From positions 2,723,001 through 2,787,000 of the forward strand of contig NZ_CP022957.1 of NCBI RefSeq assembly GCF_002269385.1: a stretch of DNA of 64,000 bases, given 5' to 3'. Made by a program: the position numbers and the translations under genes. Positions 18,601 to 27,139 of the stretch are shown here, piece after piece. The stretch's first letter is position 1, and the number at the start of each line of letters is the position of its first letter. The notes under the pieces were generated by a model. It was not told where the DNA came from. It saw only the letters and a list, made by a program, of their open reading frames with translations, and did no database searches. The DNA comes from Maribacter cobaltidurans. GTDB taxonomy: Bacteria > Bacteroidota > Bacteroidia > Flavobacteriales > Flavobacteriaceae.

Positions 18601-19254
18601 ATGAAACGTTTAAAAGTAACAACAAGTATTATGGCAATTGCATTGGTAGCCCTTACAACCACTTCATGTAAAGACGCTAAAAAAGAGCATAACGACGAAG
18701 ACGGCCACCATTCGGAACAAATGGATGACAATAGTCATATGGATGGCGCAATGGAAGAAGACCATAGCAAAATGGATCATGGCGATATGGAATCGTCGGA
18801 TAAAATGATGGGCAACGCACAGCATGCATCAAAATCAACAACACTTATTGCCAATTACCTAGACCTAAAGGATGCACTAGTCTCCGACGACAAAGATGGT
18901 GCGGCGAAAGCCGGGGGCACGATGGTAACGGCTTTAAATAGTTTTGATGCCAGTTCTTTTAGTTCAGAACAACAAAAAGAATTGAAGGATATTATTGAAG
19001 ATGCTACTGAACACGCCGAGCACATAGAAAAAAGCCCAATCGACCACCAAAGGGAACATTTTGATGTGTTGAGCAAAGATATGATAGACCTTATCGCCAT
19101 TACAGGGACGGAAGAAAAGTTATATCAGGATTTTTGCCCCATGTACAATAACAACAAGGGGGCACAATGGCTGAGCGCTACCAAGGAAATAAAGAATCCA
19201 TATTACGGGGCTAAAATGATGAGCTGCGGGAGTGTACAAAAGGAAATCAACTAA
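18601..19254 (+). CDS. DUF3347 lipoprotein with His/Met-rich N-terminus
   Basis: This 217-aa protein has a lipobox ending T-T-S-C (C23) followed by a His/Met/Asp-rich region (about 25-70) containing D-H-S-K-M-D-H. A DUF3347 domain at about 78-217 carries [12 protein letters not shown], and the terminal F-C-P-M ... G-A-x-W-L-S ... N-P-Y-Y-G ... C-G motif. The same domain ends the CusB adaptor upstream. Cys-Pro-Met, His and Met clusters make periplasmic copper binding likely, though the family has no proven role that I know. It is followed without a gap by the haem-binding-domain gene. Confidence 0.87.
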   Translation: MKRLKVTTSIMAIALVALTTTSCKDAKKEHNDEDGHHSEQMDDNSHMDGAMEEDHSKMDHGDMESSDKMMGNAQHASKSTTLIANYLDLKDALVSDDKDGAAKAGGTMVTALNSFDASSFSSEQQKELKDIIEDATEHAEHIEKSPIDHQREHFDVLSKDMIDLIAITGTEEKLYQDFCPMYNNNKGAQWLSATKEIKNPYYGAKMMSCGSVQKEIN

Positions 19255-19710
19255 GTGAAGAAAAGTGTAAAAATCATTGCACTAGTGTTTTTGGTCGGGT
19301 TAGTGGGAATTCAGTTTATTCCCACGCAACCCAATCAAAGTGATAGTGTACCCGAAACGGACTTCATGCTAGTATATAATGTTCCTAAAACTATACAGAA
19401 GAAGTTACAGGTGTCATGTTATGATTGCCATAGTAACAACACTCAATATCCGTGGTACAATAAAGTGCAACCGGTGGCTTGGTTATTGGAAGACCATGTT
19501 AAGGAAGGAAAGGCCGAACTCAACTTTAACGAGTGGGATTCCCTGAGCAGTAGAAGAAAGGCAAGTAAAATAAAATCAATTATTAGTCAGATAGAAAATG
19601 ACGAAATGCCTCTAGCCTCTTATACTCTTATCCACAGGGACGCCGTTTTTACGGATACTGAAAAACAGGACATCATCAACTTTTTAACGGAACTTAAAAA
19701 TAAATTATAA
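19255..19710 (+). CDS. Haem-binding domain (Haem_bd) membrane-anchored protein
   Basis: This 151-aa protein uses a GTG start at 19255, immediately after the preceding TAA, so it is translationally coupled. An N-terminal hydrophobic anchor (about 5-22) is followed by C-Y-D-C-H (CxxCH, c-type haem attachment) and S-N-x-T-x-Y-P-W-Y, the signature of the Haem_bd family. A P-V-A-W-x-L-x-x-H segment follows. It is probably a periplasmic c-type cytochrome-like protein passing electrons. Its position between two DUF3347 genes suggests a link to copper redox handling. Confidence 0.85.
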   Translation: MKKSVKIIALVFLVGLVGIQFIPTQPNQSDSVPETDFMLVYNVPKTIQKKLQVSCYDCHSNNTQYPWYNKVQPVAWLLEDHVKEGKAELNFNEWDSLSSRRKASKIKSIISQIENDEMPLASYTLIHRDAVFTDTEKQDIINFLTELKNKL

Positions 19711-19732
19711 ACAACAATTAAATACAATAAAA

Positions 19733-20299
19733 ATGAAATATCTAAAAATGAGTATGGCAGCAATGCTATTGTTAACCCTTTCTTTCACCAACGCACAGGA
19801 AAAAGAAAAAATGAACATGGATCATAGTAAAATGAACATGGATGGGATGAAAATGAACATGGAAAAAATGCAAGACATAAAGGCTGAAGCAATATTAAAC
19901 GACTATTTCAGTCTAAAAGATGCCCTAGTTGCAGATGACACCAAAAAGGCAGCCCAAACAGGTGCTAAATTGGCGGTTTCACTAAAAGCCTTTGACAAGT
20001 CAAATTATACAGCAAATCAGCAAAAGGAACTGGTAGATATTATAGCAGACGCTATTGAACATGCAGAACATATTGCCAAAAGCAATATCGACCATCAACG
20101 CGAGCACTTTAAAACGTTGAGTAAGGATATAGCCGATATGGTGGCCATTACCGGAACAAAAAACACGCTATATCAGCAATTTTGCCCGATGTATGATGGT
20201 GGCAGTAATTGGTTGAGTGCTAGCAAGGACGTTAAGAATCCATATTACGGTAGTAAAATGTTGACGTGCGGAAAGGTTACACAAACTATAGAAATGTAG
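19733..20299 (+). CDS. DUF3347 periplasmic protein, Met-rich
   Basis: This 188-aa protein has a signal peptide (about 1-21, ending T-N-A-Q) and a Met/Asp/His-rich stretch (about 22-48, M-N-M-D-H-S-K-M). A DUF3347 domain at about 50-188 has H-A-E-H-I-A-K, D-H-Q-R-E-H-F and F-C-P-M ... N-W-L-S ... N-P-Y-Y-G ... C-G-K. It is a paralogue of the DUF3347 lipoprotein at 18601 but is soluble, with no lipobox. It is likely a periplasmic copper-binding protein. Confidence 0.85.
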   Translation: MKYLKMSMAAMLLLTLSFTNAQEKEKMNMDHSKMNMDGMKMNMEKMQDIKAEAILNDYFSLKDALVADDTKKAAQTGAKLAVSLKAFDKSNYTANQQKELVDIIADAIEHAEHIAKSNIDHQREHFKTLSKDIADMVAITGTKNTLYQQFCPMYDGGSNWLSASKDVKNPYYGSKMLTCGKVTQTIEM

Positions 20300-20300
20300 G

Positions 20301-20363
20301 CCTGAATAAGGGAAGGGGAGATAAAGTTAGCGGTTAATGTTTACAATGCTTCCCCTTTTCAGG
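20301..20363 (+). ncRNA. 63-nt hairpin element, copy A
   Basis: It begins directly after the DUF3347 stop. The 5' arm CCTGAATAAGGGAAG pairs with the 3' arm CTTCCCCTTTTCAGG at 13 of 15 positions, around a 33-nt interior containing GGTTAATGTTTA. A second element of exactly the same length, with a similarly built stem, lies at 21074-21136. No T-tract follows, so a terminator is unlikely. A cis-acting structured RNA or a small mobile or regulatory repeat is possible. Confidence 0.45.
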
Positions 20364-20450
20364 CATTAATAGTTGATTCTTGCTGAGCACAGCTTTACGA
20401 GTATTAATAAAATAAAATGCAAAAAAAGATTTAACGTAAGCAAAACCAAA

Positions 20451-20990
20451 ATGGAAGCATTGAGCCTTGACATTTTTATAGTACCAACCATTGCGTTGAC
20501 CGTGGTCGTTCTGCTATATCTCTATTTTGCCAAACAGGTACGGGACAAAAAAAATTATAACAACTATATCATCGGTATTGCAGTAATAGCGTTTTCGTTC
20601 AATTTTATTTGGGAGCTGGCACAAGGTCTGCTCTATGAAGGTTTTGAATACGATTGGCAACATATATCGTTTTGTGCCCTCGCATCTGTAGCTGATATGT
20701 TGATGGTGCTTATCCTGCTTTTCGGATTTGGTTTGGTTTATAAAAATGTCTTTTGGACAAGCTCAATGGATATCAATAAAATATTCCCGTTGATTTTTAT
20801 CGGAAGTGCTGGTGCAATTTTGGGAGAAATTTGGCATACATCACGGGGCGATTGGGCTTATGCAGAGGCAATGCCTATTGTACCATGGGTTAATGTGGGA
20901 CTGTCGCCGCTACTACAATTTGCATTGTTACCCTATTTAATTTTTGTGATTGGTAAAAACTTTATAAACGAAGGGAATTTGGAAAAGTAA
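20451..20990 (+). CDS. Conserved multi-pass membrane protein, function unknown
   Basis: Start placed at ATG 20451, because the frame upstream runs through the hairpin-containing leader. The product has 179 aa with about five hydrophobic helices: residues 5-25, 36-55 with F-N-F-I-W-E-L, 65-90, 108-125 and 145-170. A W-E-L-A-Q-G-L-x-Y-E-G motif and G-E-I-W-H-T-S-R-G-D-W-x-Y segment look conserved. I do not recognise a characterised family. It sits within the copper island behind the 63-nt hairpin. Confidence 0.7.
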   Translation: MEALSLDIFIVPTIALTVVVLLYLYFAKQVRDKKNYNNYIIGIAVIAFSFNFIWELAQGLLYEGFEYDWQHISFCALASVADMLMVLILLFGFGLVYKNVFWTSSMDINKIFPLIFIGSAGAILGEIWHTSRGDWAYAEAMPIVPWVNVGLSPLLQFALLPYLIFVIGKNFINEGNLEK

Positions 20991-21073
20991 ATCTGGGTCG
21001 GTCGGGAATGTGTTTTTGGATTGTTTGTTTGACATAGTTAATGTCCACCCAGATTCGTGTTATATTATTAAGT

Positions 21074-21136
21074 CCTGTTAGGGAAGGGGATATTGGTTAA
21101 TCAATGGTTGGTGTTTAACGCTCTTCCCTTGACAGG
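21074..21136 (+). ncRNA. 63-nt hairpin element, copy B
   Basis: The 5' arm CCTGTTAGGGAAG pairs with CTTCCCTTGACAGG through 13 bp, with one wobble and one bulge. The interior contains GGTTGGTGTTTA. Compared with copy A (20301-20363) the length is identical, AGGGAAGGGGA is shared, and several stem positions differ while still pairing (CCTGAA/TTCAGG against CCTGT/ACAGG), as expected if the structure is under selection. It ends 25 nt before the ATG of the small Cys-rich membrane protein. Confidence 0.45.
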
Positions 21137-21161
21137 CACAATAAACAAAATTAGGATTGAA

Positions 21162-21302
21162 ATGAAAGATTGTTGTAAAAATGGCCCGGAAAAGTCAGGG
21201 AAACAAGGTTGGAAAAAGTGGTTCAACTATACCATTTTCATCATTATAGGCACTATTGTTATAGGTGCGCTTATTTTACAGATTATGAATAGTTCATCAT
21301 AA
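21162..21302 (+). CDS. Small single-pass membrane protein with N-terminal Cys pair
   Basis: This 46-aa protein starts at ATG 21162; the frame upstream runs through the hairpin leader and is not used. The N-terminus is M-K-D-C-C-K-N-G, then basic residues, then one transmembrane helix (about 24-42). A vicinal Cys pair at the cytoplasmic end could bind metal. It is one of three tiny basic single-pass proteins in this island (see 33080 and 35153). Function unknown. Confidence 0.6.
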   Translation: MKDCCKNGPEKSGKQGWKKWFNYTIFIIIGTIVIGALILQIMNSSS

Positions 21303-21314
21303 AAACGATTGATT

Positions 21315-21989
21315 ATGAAAAAAACAGTTTCATTTTTAGTACTGCTTTTAAGCCTAATGTCGCTTCATGCAAGTGCCCCTGAGTCCATTGGGAACAATTC
21401 GGGATATTCGGCGAATAGTTTGGGAACCTTTTATGCTCTTGAATTGTCCGAAAAACTACAGCAACATACCGAAAGCCACGCTGAAAAGCCCATAAACAAG
21501 GAGGAGGTGGCTTTGGATGAATTCGACAATTTACATCCGTTGGTGGTGCATTTTCCTATCGTACTCCTTTTGTTTGCGGCATTGCTCCAAGGTATTCAGC
21601 TGTTCGTCCTTAAAAGGAACTTGGACTGGGTTATCTTGTTTCTTATTGGTACTGGTTTTATTGGGGCCTACGTAGCGGGAACTTTTGTACACCCGCATAC
21701 CCATGGCCTTACGGATATAGCCCAAAAAGTATTGGATAACCATGATAAATATGCAGATTGGACCATTTGGTCGAGCGCTCTGGCCGCAGTATTGAAGGTT
21801 ATCAGCCTTTTTTGGATAAAACTGAATCGAGGTTTTGAAATAGCCGTTCTCCTTGTTATGGCCTTTTCGGCGTTCTCCGTTTCACAAGCAGGACATTATG
21901 GCGCTCAGCTCGTTTATATTCAGGGCGTTGGCCCACAGGGCCAGTATTTGGAAACTGAAACGCCAGAGGAAGAAAGCCATTCGCATTAA
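21315..21989 (+). CDS. DUF2231-like membrane protein
   Basis: This 224-aa protein starts at ATG 21315; the TTG at 21309 is less likely. A signal peptide (about 1-20) is followed by L-H-P-L-V-V-H-F-P-I, the hallmark of DUF2231 proteins, and about four helices. There are His-rich loops (H-P-H-T-H-G) and a C-terminal H-S-H. DUF2231 proteins often sit with haem- or copper-related redox genes. The His-rich loops would suit metal or haem binding, but the role is unknown. Confidence 0.75.
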   Translation: MKKTVSFLVLLLSLMSLHASAPESIGNNSGYSANSLGTFYALELSEKLQQHTESHAEKPINKEEVALDEFDNLHPLVVHFPIVLLLFAALLQGIQLFVLKRNLDWVILFLIGTGFIGAYVAGTFVHPHTHGLTDIAQKVLDNHDKYADWTIWSSALAAVLKVISLFWIKLNRGFEIAVLLVMAFSAFSVSQAGHYGAQLVYIQGVGPQGQYLETETPEEESHSH

Positions 21990-21999
21990 AAAATAAAGC

Positions 22000-23526
22000 A
22001 TGAGAAGAATATTTTTAATATCGTCGATAACGCTGCTAGTTGTACTTGCAGGACTTATAATGTGGAAGCCTCATTTATGGTGGCTTGCGCTGTTGATCGC
22101 ACCTTTTATGCTTCTCGGCACTAAGGACTATTTTCAAAAATCCAATAATATAAGACGCACCTATCCTTTGCTGGGAAGAATTACCATTCTATTGGAAAAA
22201 CAACGTCACGTCGTTCAAGAAACGGTTTTATTGAATAGAACAGAGGGAAAACCTTTCAATTGGATACAGAAAGAAATTGTTTATAAACGTGCCGAAGATG
22301 CGGTCAAAAACCAACCCTTTGGAACGCAGATTCCGTATGACGAAGTTGGTCGCGAATGGTTTACCCATTCCACGTATCCTGCAAAGGAAATCAAAGATGA
22401 TTTCAGGGTTACCATAGGAAGTTCAAAGTGTTCAAAACCCTATTCGGCAAGCATCCTCAATCTGGCTGGAATGAGCTATGGTTCCATAAGCAAAAATGCG
22501 ACCCTTGCTTTTAACGGCGGTGCAAAAATCGCAGGATTTGCCCAAAATACCGGCGAAGGTGGATTTACCCCCTACCATCAGGAATATGGAGCCGATGTTA
22601 TTTTTCAGTTTGGTACTGGATATTTTGGATGTAGGACAGAAGAAGGGGATTTCGACCCTAAAAAATTTGCAGAAATCGCATCCAATGAGGTGATCAAAAT
22701 GATTGAGATAAAAGTCTCACAAGGTGCAAAACCCGGTTTTGGTGCCATTCTTCCTGCCAAAAAAAATACCGAGGAAATCGCAAAGTACAGGGACGTAGAA
22801 AAAGGAACCGAAATTCTATCGCCACCACATCACGCTGCATTTAGCAATGATTCGGAAATGATTGGCTTTATACAAAAATTACGAAAACTTTCTGGAGGAA
22901 AGCCTATTGGGATAAAAATGTGCATCGGACAGCAAGACGAATTCGAAAAAATGGTCCGCATTTTCGCTGAAAAGCAAAACTATCCAGATTTTATAGCCAT
23001 AGACGGTGCAGAGGGTGGTTCCGGTGCTGCGCATATGGAATCGCTGCATTGGGCCGGACTCCCCATAATTGAAGCCATAGATTTTACACATTCCATTTTA
23101 AAGAAATATAAGCTACGTGATGAGATAAAATTAATGGCAGCAGGAAAAATAATATCGGCTTTTGATATCTATAGAATGTTGGCACTTGGTGCCGACGCCT
23201 GCTACAGCGCAAGGGGGATGATGTTTGCCCTGGGCTGTGTACAATCCTTAAAATGCAATCTGGATACCTGCCCTACGGGAATCACCACAATGGTACCTTC
23301 AAGGGTCGCATCATTGGTAGTAGAAGATAAAAAGACCAAAGTAGCCAACTACCATAAAAACACCATGGAAGCTTTTAAGGAGCTGCTAAAATCAATGGGG
23401 CTTGAAAGTAGAAAAGGTATCGACAAGAAGTTCATTGTCCGCCGAATCAATGAAAACGGGACAAAAACATACCAAGAATTATATTCAAACGGATTGAATG
23501 GTCGAAAAATAAAAAGCAATGGATAA
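22000..23526 (+). CDS. FMN-binding glutamate synthase family protein
   Basis: This 508-aa protein has two N-terminal transmembrane helices (about 5-42), then a glutamate-synthase-type TIM barrel (about 150-450). FMN and active-site segments are present: M-S-Y-G-S-I-S, T-G-E-G-G, D-G-A-E-G-G-S-G-A. A cluster motif C-x5-C-N-L-D-T-C-P-T-G follows. The family is a membrane-anchored relative of the GltB synthase domain without the glutaminase domain. The true substrate is unproven. Its 3' end overlaps the YceI start by 8 bp, so they are coupled. Confidence 0.88.
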   Translation: MRRIFLISSITLLVVLAGLIMWKPHLWWLALLIAPFMLLGTKDYFQKSNNIRRTYPLLGRITILLEKQRHVVQETVLLNRTEGKPFNWIQKEIVYKRAEDAVKNQPFGTQIPYDEVGREWFTHSTYPAKEIKDDFRVTIGSSKCSKPYSASILNLAGMSYGSISKNATLAFNGGAKIAGFAQNTGEGGFTPYHQEYGADVIFQFGTGYFGCRTEEGDFDPKKFAEIASNEVIKMIEIKVSQGAKPGFGAILPAKKNTEEIAKYRDVEKGTEILSPPHHAAFSNDSEMIGFIQKLRKLSGGKPIGIKMCIGQQDEFEKMVRIFAEKQNYPDFIAIDGAEGGSGAAHMESLHWAGLPIIEAIDFTHSILKKYKLRDEIKLMAAGKIISAFDIYRMLALGADACYSARGMMFALGCVQSLKCNLDTCPTGITTMVPSRVASLVVEDKKTKVANYHKNTMEAFKELLKSMGLESRKGIDKKFIVRRINENGTKTYQELYSNGLNGRKIKSNG

Positions 23527-24070
23527 AAATGCAATGTATTTTTTAATAATACTGTTGTTTTCTGGCAACGTGGCTATGAACGCCCAAAACTTTATAGTAA
23601 AGGAAGGAAGCGCATCCTTTAAGGCAAAAATGCCCCTTAATTCCTATATCGGTAAATCTGATGATTTACAGGGCACCATTGATTTTAAGGACGGTGCGTT
23701 GAACTTTTCGGTACCTGTAAAATCCATAAAGACAGACAATGAAAAACGGGATGGACATATGTACGAGTTGGTAAAAGCGGAAAAAAATCCCAATGTCGTT
23801 TTTGAAGGAAAGCTTAAAGACGATTTTGATTTTGACGAAAAAGCGGCGCAAACGCTCACCGCAAAGGGCGACTTTACCCTTGCGGGAGTTACACGGGAAA
23901 TAACAATTCCTATTGAGTTGAAACTTGTTTCAGAAGAAACAATTCAGTTAAAAGTTTCTTGGTCCCTGTTGATTACCGATTATAATTTAGAACGCCCCAG
24001 TTTTACATTTATAAAAGTTAATGACAGGCACGACTTGAGTGTGGATGCGCTTCTTCAGAAAAAACAGTAA
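23519..24070 (+). CDS. YceI family periplasmic protein
   Basis: This 183-aa protein has a signal peptide (about 1-22) and the YceI beta-barrel pattern: S-A-S-F-K-A, then L-x-G-T-I-D-F, I-K-T-D-N-E-K-R-D-G-H-M, and G-D-F-T-L-A-G-V-T-R-E-I. YceI proteins are lipocalin-like and bind polyisoprenoid or similar lipids. It is translationally coupled to the glutamate-synthase-like gene. Its role in a metal island is not established; a periplasmic quinone or isoprenoid link is an inference. Confidence 0.88.
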   Translation: MDKNAMYFLIILLFSGNVAMNAQNFIVKEGSASFKAKMPLNSYIGKSDDLQGTIDFKDGALNFSVPVKSIKTDNEKRDGHMYELVKAEKNPNVVFEGKLKDDFDFDEKAAQTLTAKGDFTLAGVTREITIPIELKLVSEETIQLKVSWSLLITDYNLERPSFTFIKVNDRHDLSVDALLQKKQ

Positions 24071-24144
24071 TGAAGTAAAATTATAGTCGCAGAAAGTTGA
24101 ATAATTCTATTTCGATGAAGCTTTAAAACTATAAAATTAAGTTG

Positions 24145-25593
24145 ATGAACAGTAAACACATCTTTGCAGTAAGCACCTATTTCATAGCGATGGCCATCCC
24201 ATTGCTAATGGTATATGGCTTAATGCCAACTACTGAAGAGGGGTTTATTGCGCAAATTGGGATGCTAATGGGTTTATCAGGTATAATGATGGTGTTCTTT
24301 CAATTTATCATTTCTGCCAGAATAAAATGGTTGGACCGATTGTTCGCCTATAACAACTTGATCGATTTTCATAGAAGAATGGGTATCTGGGCATTTATAT
24401 TTATTGTGGCCCATTTTATGCTGCTTACCTTATCAGAGCAATCTTTTGATATGCTTTTGGGCTATGACGAACCTTGGTTCATCAATTTGGGCAAAATTGC
24501 GTTTTTAATATTGTTAGTTCAGGTTGTAGTAAGTATCGGCCACAGGAAAATAAAAATAAACTATGAACGGTGGCGTGCTATGCACGATGTATTTGCCATC
24601 GGCATTCTTCTATTGATGTTCGTGCACAGTTTTTATGCTGGGGACGATTTGGAGTTGTTGCCATTACAGGTATTATGGTTCATTCTCCCCCCTACTGCCA
24701 TAGCGTTTTTTATATGGCAACGGTACTTTTTGTTCACGTTCGCACCCAAATATAAAGTGCTAAATGTTGTAAAAAAGGCCAACAACACATACAGCGTTCA
24801 GTTTGTTCCTATAAATGGCAATGAGCCCTATTCGCATAACCCAGGGCAGTTCCACTTTATCAAATTTATAGATTGTAGGCATATAAAATCTGAAGAACAC
24901 CCATTTACCATATCCTCAAGCCCAAGCCAAAAATTGCATTTGGCATCCACAATTAAAGCATCGGGCGATTTTACCAGTCAAATCCATCAACTTCAAGAAG
25001 GTGATAAGGTTAAAATCATAGGGCCGTTCGGCAAGATGTCCCATATAGAAAAATCGCACTCGGGCCCCATAGTATTTATTGCGGGTGGCATAGGAATAAC
25101 GCCTTTTGTGAGTATGTTGCAGTATATGGCAGATAAAGGTGAGGAGCGGGAAGTAATGCTGTTCTATTCCAATGCCACCGAATCGGACATTGCCTTTAGA
25201 GAAGAGTTAAGCCACATTTCAGAAAACACCTCCCTAAAACTGAAAGTAGTGCATATACTCAGCAAACAGGATGATTGGGAAGGTGAAAAAGGACGGTTTG
25301 ATATGGAATTATTGAAAAAATACTGTTCTGCCCCGCTCTCGCAGAATGATTATTATGTATGCGGCCCTCCACTTATGATCGAGGTTGTAATCAAGGATTT
25401 GAGACAATTGCAAGTGCCACTAAATAAAATACACAGTGAAATGTTTGGGCTTGCGCAATCTGGCTCGCCCATTACCTATCATAAAAAACAAGCCCAATTG
25501 GTTTCCAGGCTTATTGTTCTTGCTTTATTGGTACTGGTCATTTTATTTGCAGGGCTTCGGTCGGGCTGGAAATTATTTGGGGCAATGCATTAA
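24145..25593 (+). CDS. Ferric-reductase-like transmembrane oxidoreductase (FAD/NAD(P)-binding)
   Basis: This 482-aa protein starts at ATG 24145, with a TTG directly before it. Six N-terminal helices (about 5-210) carry a ferric-reductase-type core with paired His (F-H-R-R-M-G, A-H-F-M-L, M-H-D-V-F, V-H-S-F-Y). An FAD-binding barrel (about 215-300, H-P-F-T-I-S-S-S) and an NAD-binding fold (G-G-I-G-I-T-P, C-G-P-P-L-M-I) follow. An extra C-terminal helix (about 455-475) is present. It could pass cytosolic electrons to periplasmic Cu(II) or Fe(III). Confidence 0.87.
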   Translation: MNSKHIFAVSTYFIAMAIPLLMVYGLMPTTEEGFIAQIGMLMGLSGIMMVFFQFIISARIKWLDRLFAYNNLIDFHRRMGIWAFIFIVAHFMLLTLSEQSFDMLLGYDEPWFINLGKIAFLILLVQVVVSIGHRKIKINYERWRAMHDVFAIGILLLMFVHSFYAGDDLELLPLQVLWFILPPTAIAFFIWQRYFLFTFAPKYKVLNVVKKANNTYSVQFVPINGNEPYSHNPGQFHFIKFIDCRHIKSEEHPFTISSSPSQKLHLASTIKASGDFTSQIHQLQEGDKVKIIGPFGKMSHIEKSHSGPIVFIAGGIGITPFVSMLQYMADKGEEREVMLFYSNATESDIAFREELSHISENTSLKLKVVHILSKQDDWEGEKGRFDMELLKKYCSAPLSQNDYYVCGPPLMIEVVIKDLRQLQVPLNKIHSEMFGLAQSGSPITYHKKQAQLVSRLIVLALLVLVILFAGLRSGWKLFGAMH

Positions 25594-25713
25594 AAGGAGA
25601 TTATGGTACTTTGATATTGTCCAATATAAAAAATGAAACCAAGCTAAATCAAGATGGAATGTAAAAATGGAAAAAATAGTAAATAAAAAGATTGTTGAAT
25701 TAAATAAATAATT

Positions 25714-26313
25714 ATGAGAACATTAATAAAAATGGTAGTCTGCCTTATAATAGGTGTTACCGCAGTCAGTTGCTCGGTCAGTTCTTCGGCCATCGTTACC
25801 GATTATGACCGAGAGGTACCATTTGGAAATTACAAAACTTTTTATTGGAGCGATGATTTTCAAATGGACAGCAATAAGGAAAACGAGCCGCTTTTTTTTA
25901 ACACATTGATAAAGAAACGCTTAAAAGCCGCCATACAAGAACAAATGGAAAATAAAGGCTATGTCTTGGATAAGAACAATCCAGATTTACTGGTAGATTC
26001 CCGTGTTGTGGTCCAGACAAGGAATATGAACTACAACAGTGGCGGCTACCCCTACTTCCCTTCTTATGGTCACGGCTTCGGACACTTTGGTGCTTATGGC
26101 TATGGATATTATGGCGGTTACCAATCAACTGAAGAACATAAGGAAGGTGGTGTCGTTATCGAACTTATAGATATGAACAGACGGCAATTGGTCTGGCAAG
26201 GGTTTGCGCCCGATGTACTCCACGCAGATACCACAGATAAACAAAAGGAAATCAGGGAGGCCGTAGCGAAGATATTCGCGAAATATCAATTTGGAAAGAC
26301 TGTAAAAAATTAA
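25714..26313 (+). CDS. DUF4136 domain lipoprotein
   Basis: This 199-aa protein has a lipobox ending A-V-S-C (C20). DUF4136 features include D-Y-D-R-E-V-P-F-G-N-Y-K-T-F-Y-W, an N-x-P-D-L-L-V-D-S strand, and a C-terminal A-V-A-K-I-F-A-K-Y segment. A Gly/Tyr/Phe-rich loop (about 108-137) interrupts the domain. It is an envelope lipoprotein of unknown function, in line with the upstream redox genes but separated by 120 bp with no obvious signal. Confidence 0.85.
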   Translation: MRTLIKMVVCLIIGVTAVSCSVSSSAIVTDYDREVPFGNYKTFYWSDDFQMDSNKENEPLFFNTLIKKRLKAAIQEQMENKGYVLDKNNPDLLVDSRVVVQTRNMNYNSGGYPYFPSYGHGFGHFGAYGYGYYGGYQSTEEHKEGGVVIELIDMNRRQLVWQGFAPDVLHADTTDKQKEIREAVAKIFAKYQFGKTVKN

Positions 26314-26323
26314 TTTAAAAAAA

Positions 26324-26380
26324 CTTGATTTTGGGAGATGGATGATTTTGTTGATTGATAGTTCATATCCCATCTTCAAG
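26324..26380 (+). other. Imperfect hairpin after the DUF4136 gene
   Basis: CTTGA plus AGATGG pair with CCATCT plus TCAAG, with a bulged TTTTGGG on the 5' side and a loop of about 28 nt. Length (57 nt) and placement right after a stop resemble the 63-nt elements at 20301 and 21074, but the sequence match is weak. It may be a diverged relative or a poor terminator. Confidence 0.3.
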
Positions 26381-26410
26381 TACTGATTTAAGCAGACAAA
26401 TGTACTGTGT

Positions 26411-27007
26411 TTGCAAAACTTTTATATTGAAAATGTACCAATAACAATAGTGGAAGAAACAATAAAAACTATATCAACCGGCAAGGGGTTTTACGGACAG
26501 CTCTTTAAAAAAGTATTGCTTACCGCAACAGCGGTTATTGCCATATCATTGAGTTATATATTTTGGGCACAAGCTGATACCGACATCCTTTGGCAACATA
26601 TTCTTATTGTCGGTTTGGCTTTAATAAAGACCGTTATTATTGTTAGGCTTACGTTTACGCAGTTGGCCAAAATAATTGGCGAAAGCCATCAGCTTGCGCA
26701 CGTCCTCACCTTATTTGCGGTATTGATTGTATTGATTGTTTTTTCTTTCACGGCAGATTATCACGCTTTATATGTTTTGAACCCCGGAAATTTTAAATCG
26801 AGCACAGCACTCAATGGTTCATTTTTGGTACAGTTTTTTGAGTTTATCTATTTCAGTATGATCACATTTTCCTCGGTGGGCTATGGCGATATCGTGCCGA
26901 TTTCCATTTCGGGAAAAATACTGGTGATTCTGGAGATTTTCTTGAGCTTTTTGGTCCTTGTCTTTGGCATTGCCAATATAAATAGAATACACGTCGATAA
27001 CAAATAA
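26411..27007 (+). CDS. Two-pore-type ion channel domain protein (K+ channel-like)
   Basis: This protein has up to 198 aa and four hydrophobic helices. The final pair brackets a pore loop, F-S-S-V-G-Y-G-D-I-V-P, that matches the K+ selectivity filter (T-V-G-Y-G-D) except for Ser before Val. No in-frame ATG exists at the 5' end: the frame opens with TTG at 26411, and a GTG at 26450 would give 185 aa. Start therefore uncertain. It probably forms an ion-selective inner-membrane channel. A role in copper stress is not evident. Confidence 0.75.
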   Translation: MQNFYIENVPITIVEETIKTISTGKGFYGQLFKKVLLTATAVIAISLSYIFWAQADTDILWQHILIVGLALIKTVIIVRLTFTQLAKIIGESHQLAHVLTLFAVLIVLIVFSFTADYHALYVLNPGNFKSSTALNGSFLVQFFEFIYFSMITFSSVGYGDIVPISISGKILVILEIFLSFLVLVFGIANINRIHVDNK

Positions 27008-27025
27008 CCCTTTAAAACTAAAATT

Positions 27026-27139
27026 ATGAAATGAGCATGACCGAAAACTCGTCGCAAATACGAATTAAGATATGCGAATTGCTGAATGTCTTAAAATTTT
27101 TAAGACATTAATTTTCAAAAAATTAAAAATTTTATACAG
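27026..27139 (+). promoter_or_regulatory. Duplicated leader, copy 2, with perfect 25-bp dyad (27085-27109)
   Basis: AATGTCTTAAAA-T-TTTTAAGACATT is a perfect 12+1+12 inverted repeat ending 30 nt before the ATG at 27140. The 30-nt segment between dyad and ATG differs at one base from the copy before cusB (14271-14300). The flanking atgaaatgagcat and tgcgaatt are also shared. The middle part of the leader differs and is 12 nt shorter, so the copies are old but the dyad and ribosome-binding region are conserved. Confidence 0.7.

Noticed and set aside
20301..21136. Integron attC sites for the two 63-nt hairpins
   Set aside because: Size fits, but the RYYYAAC/GTTRRRY end boxes are absent and no integrase is visible.
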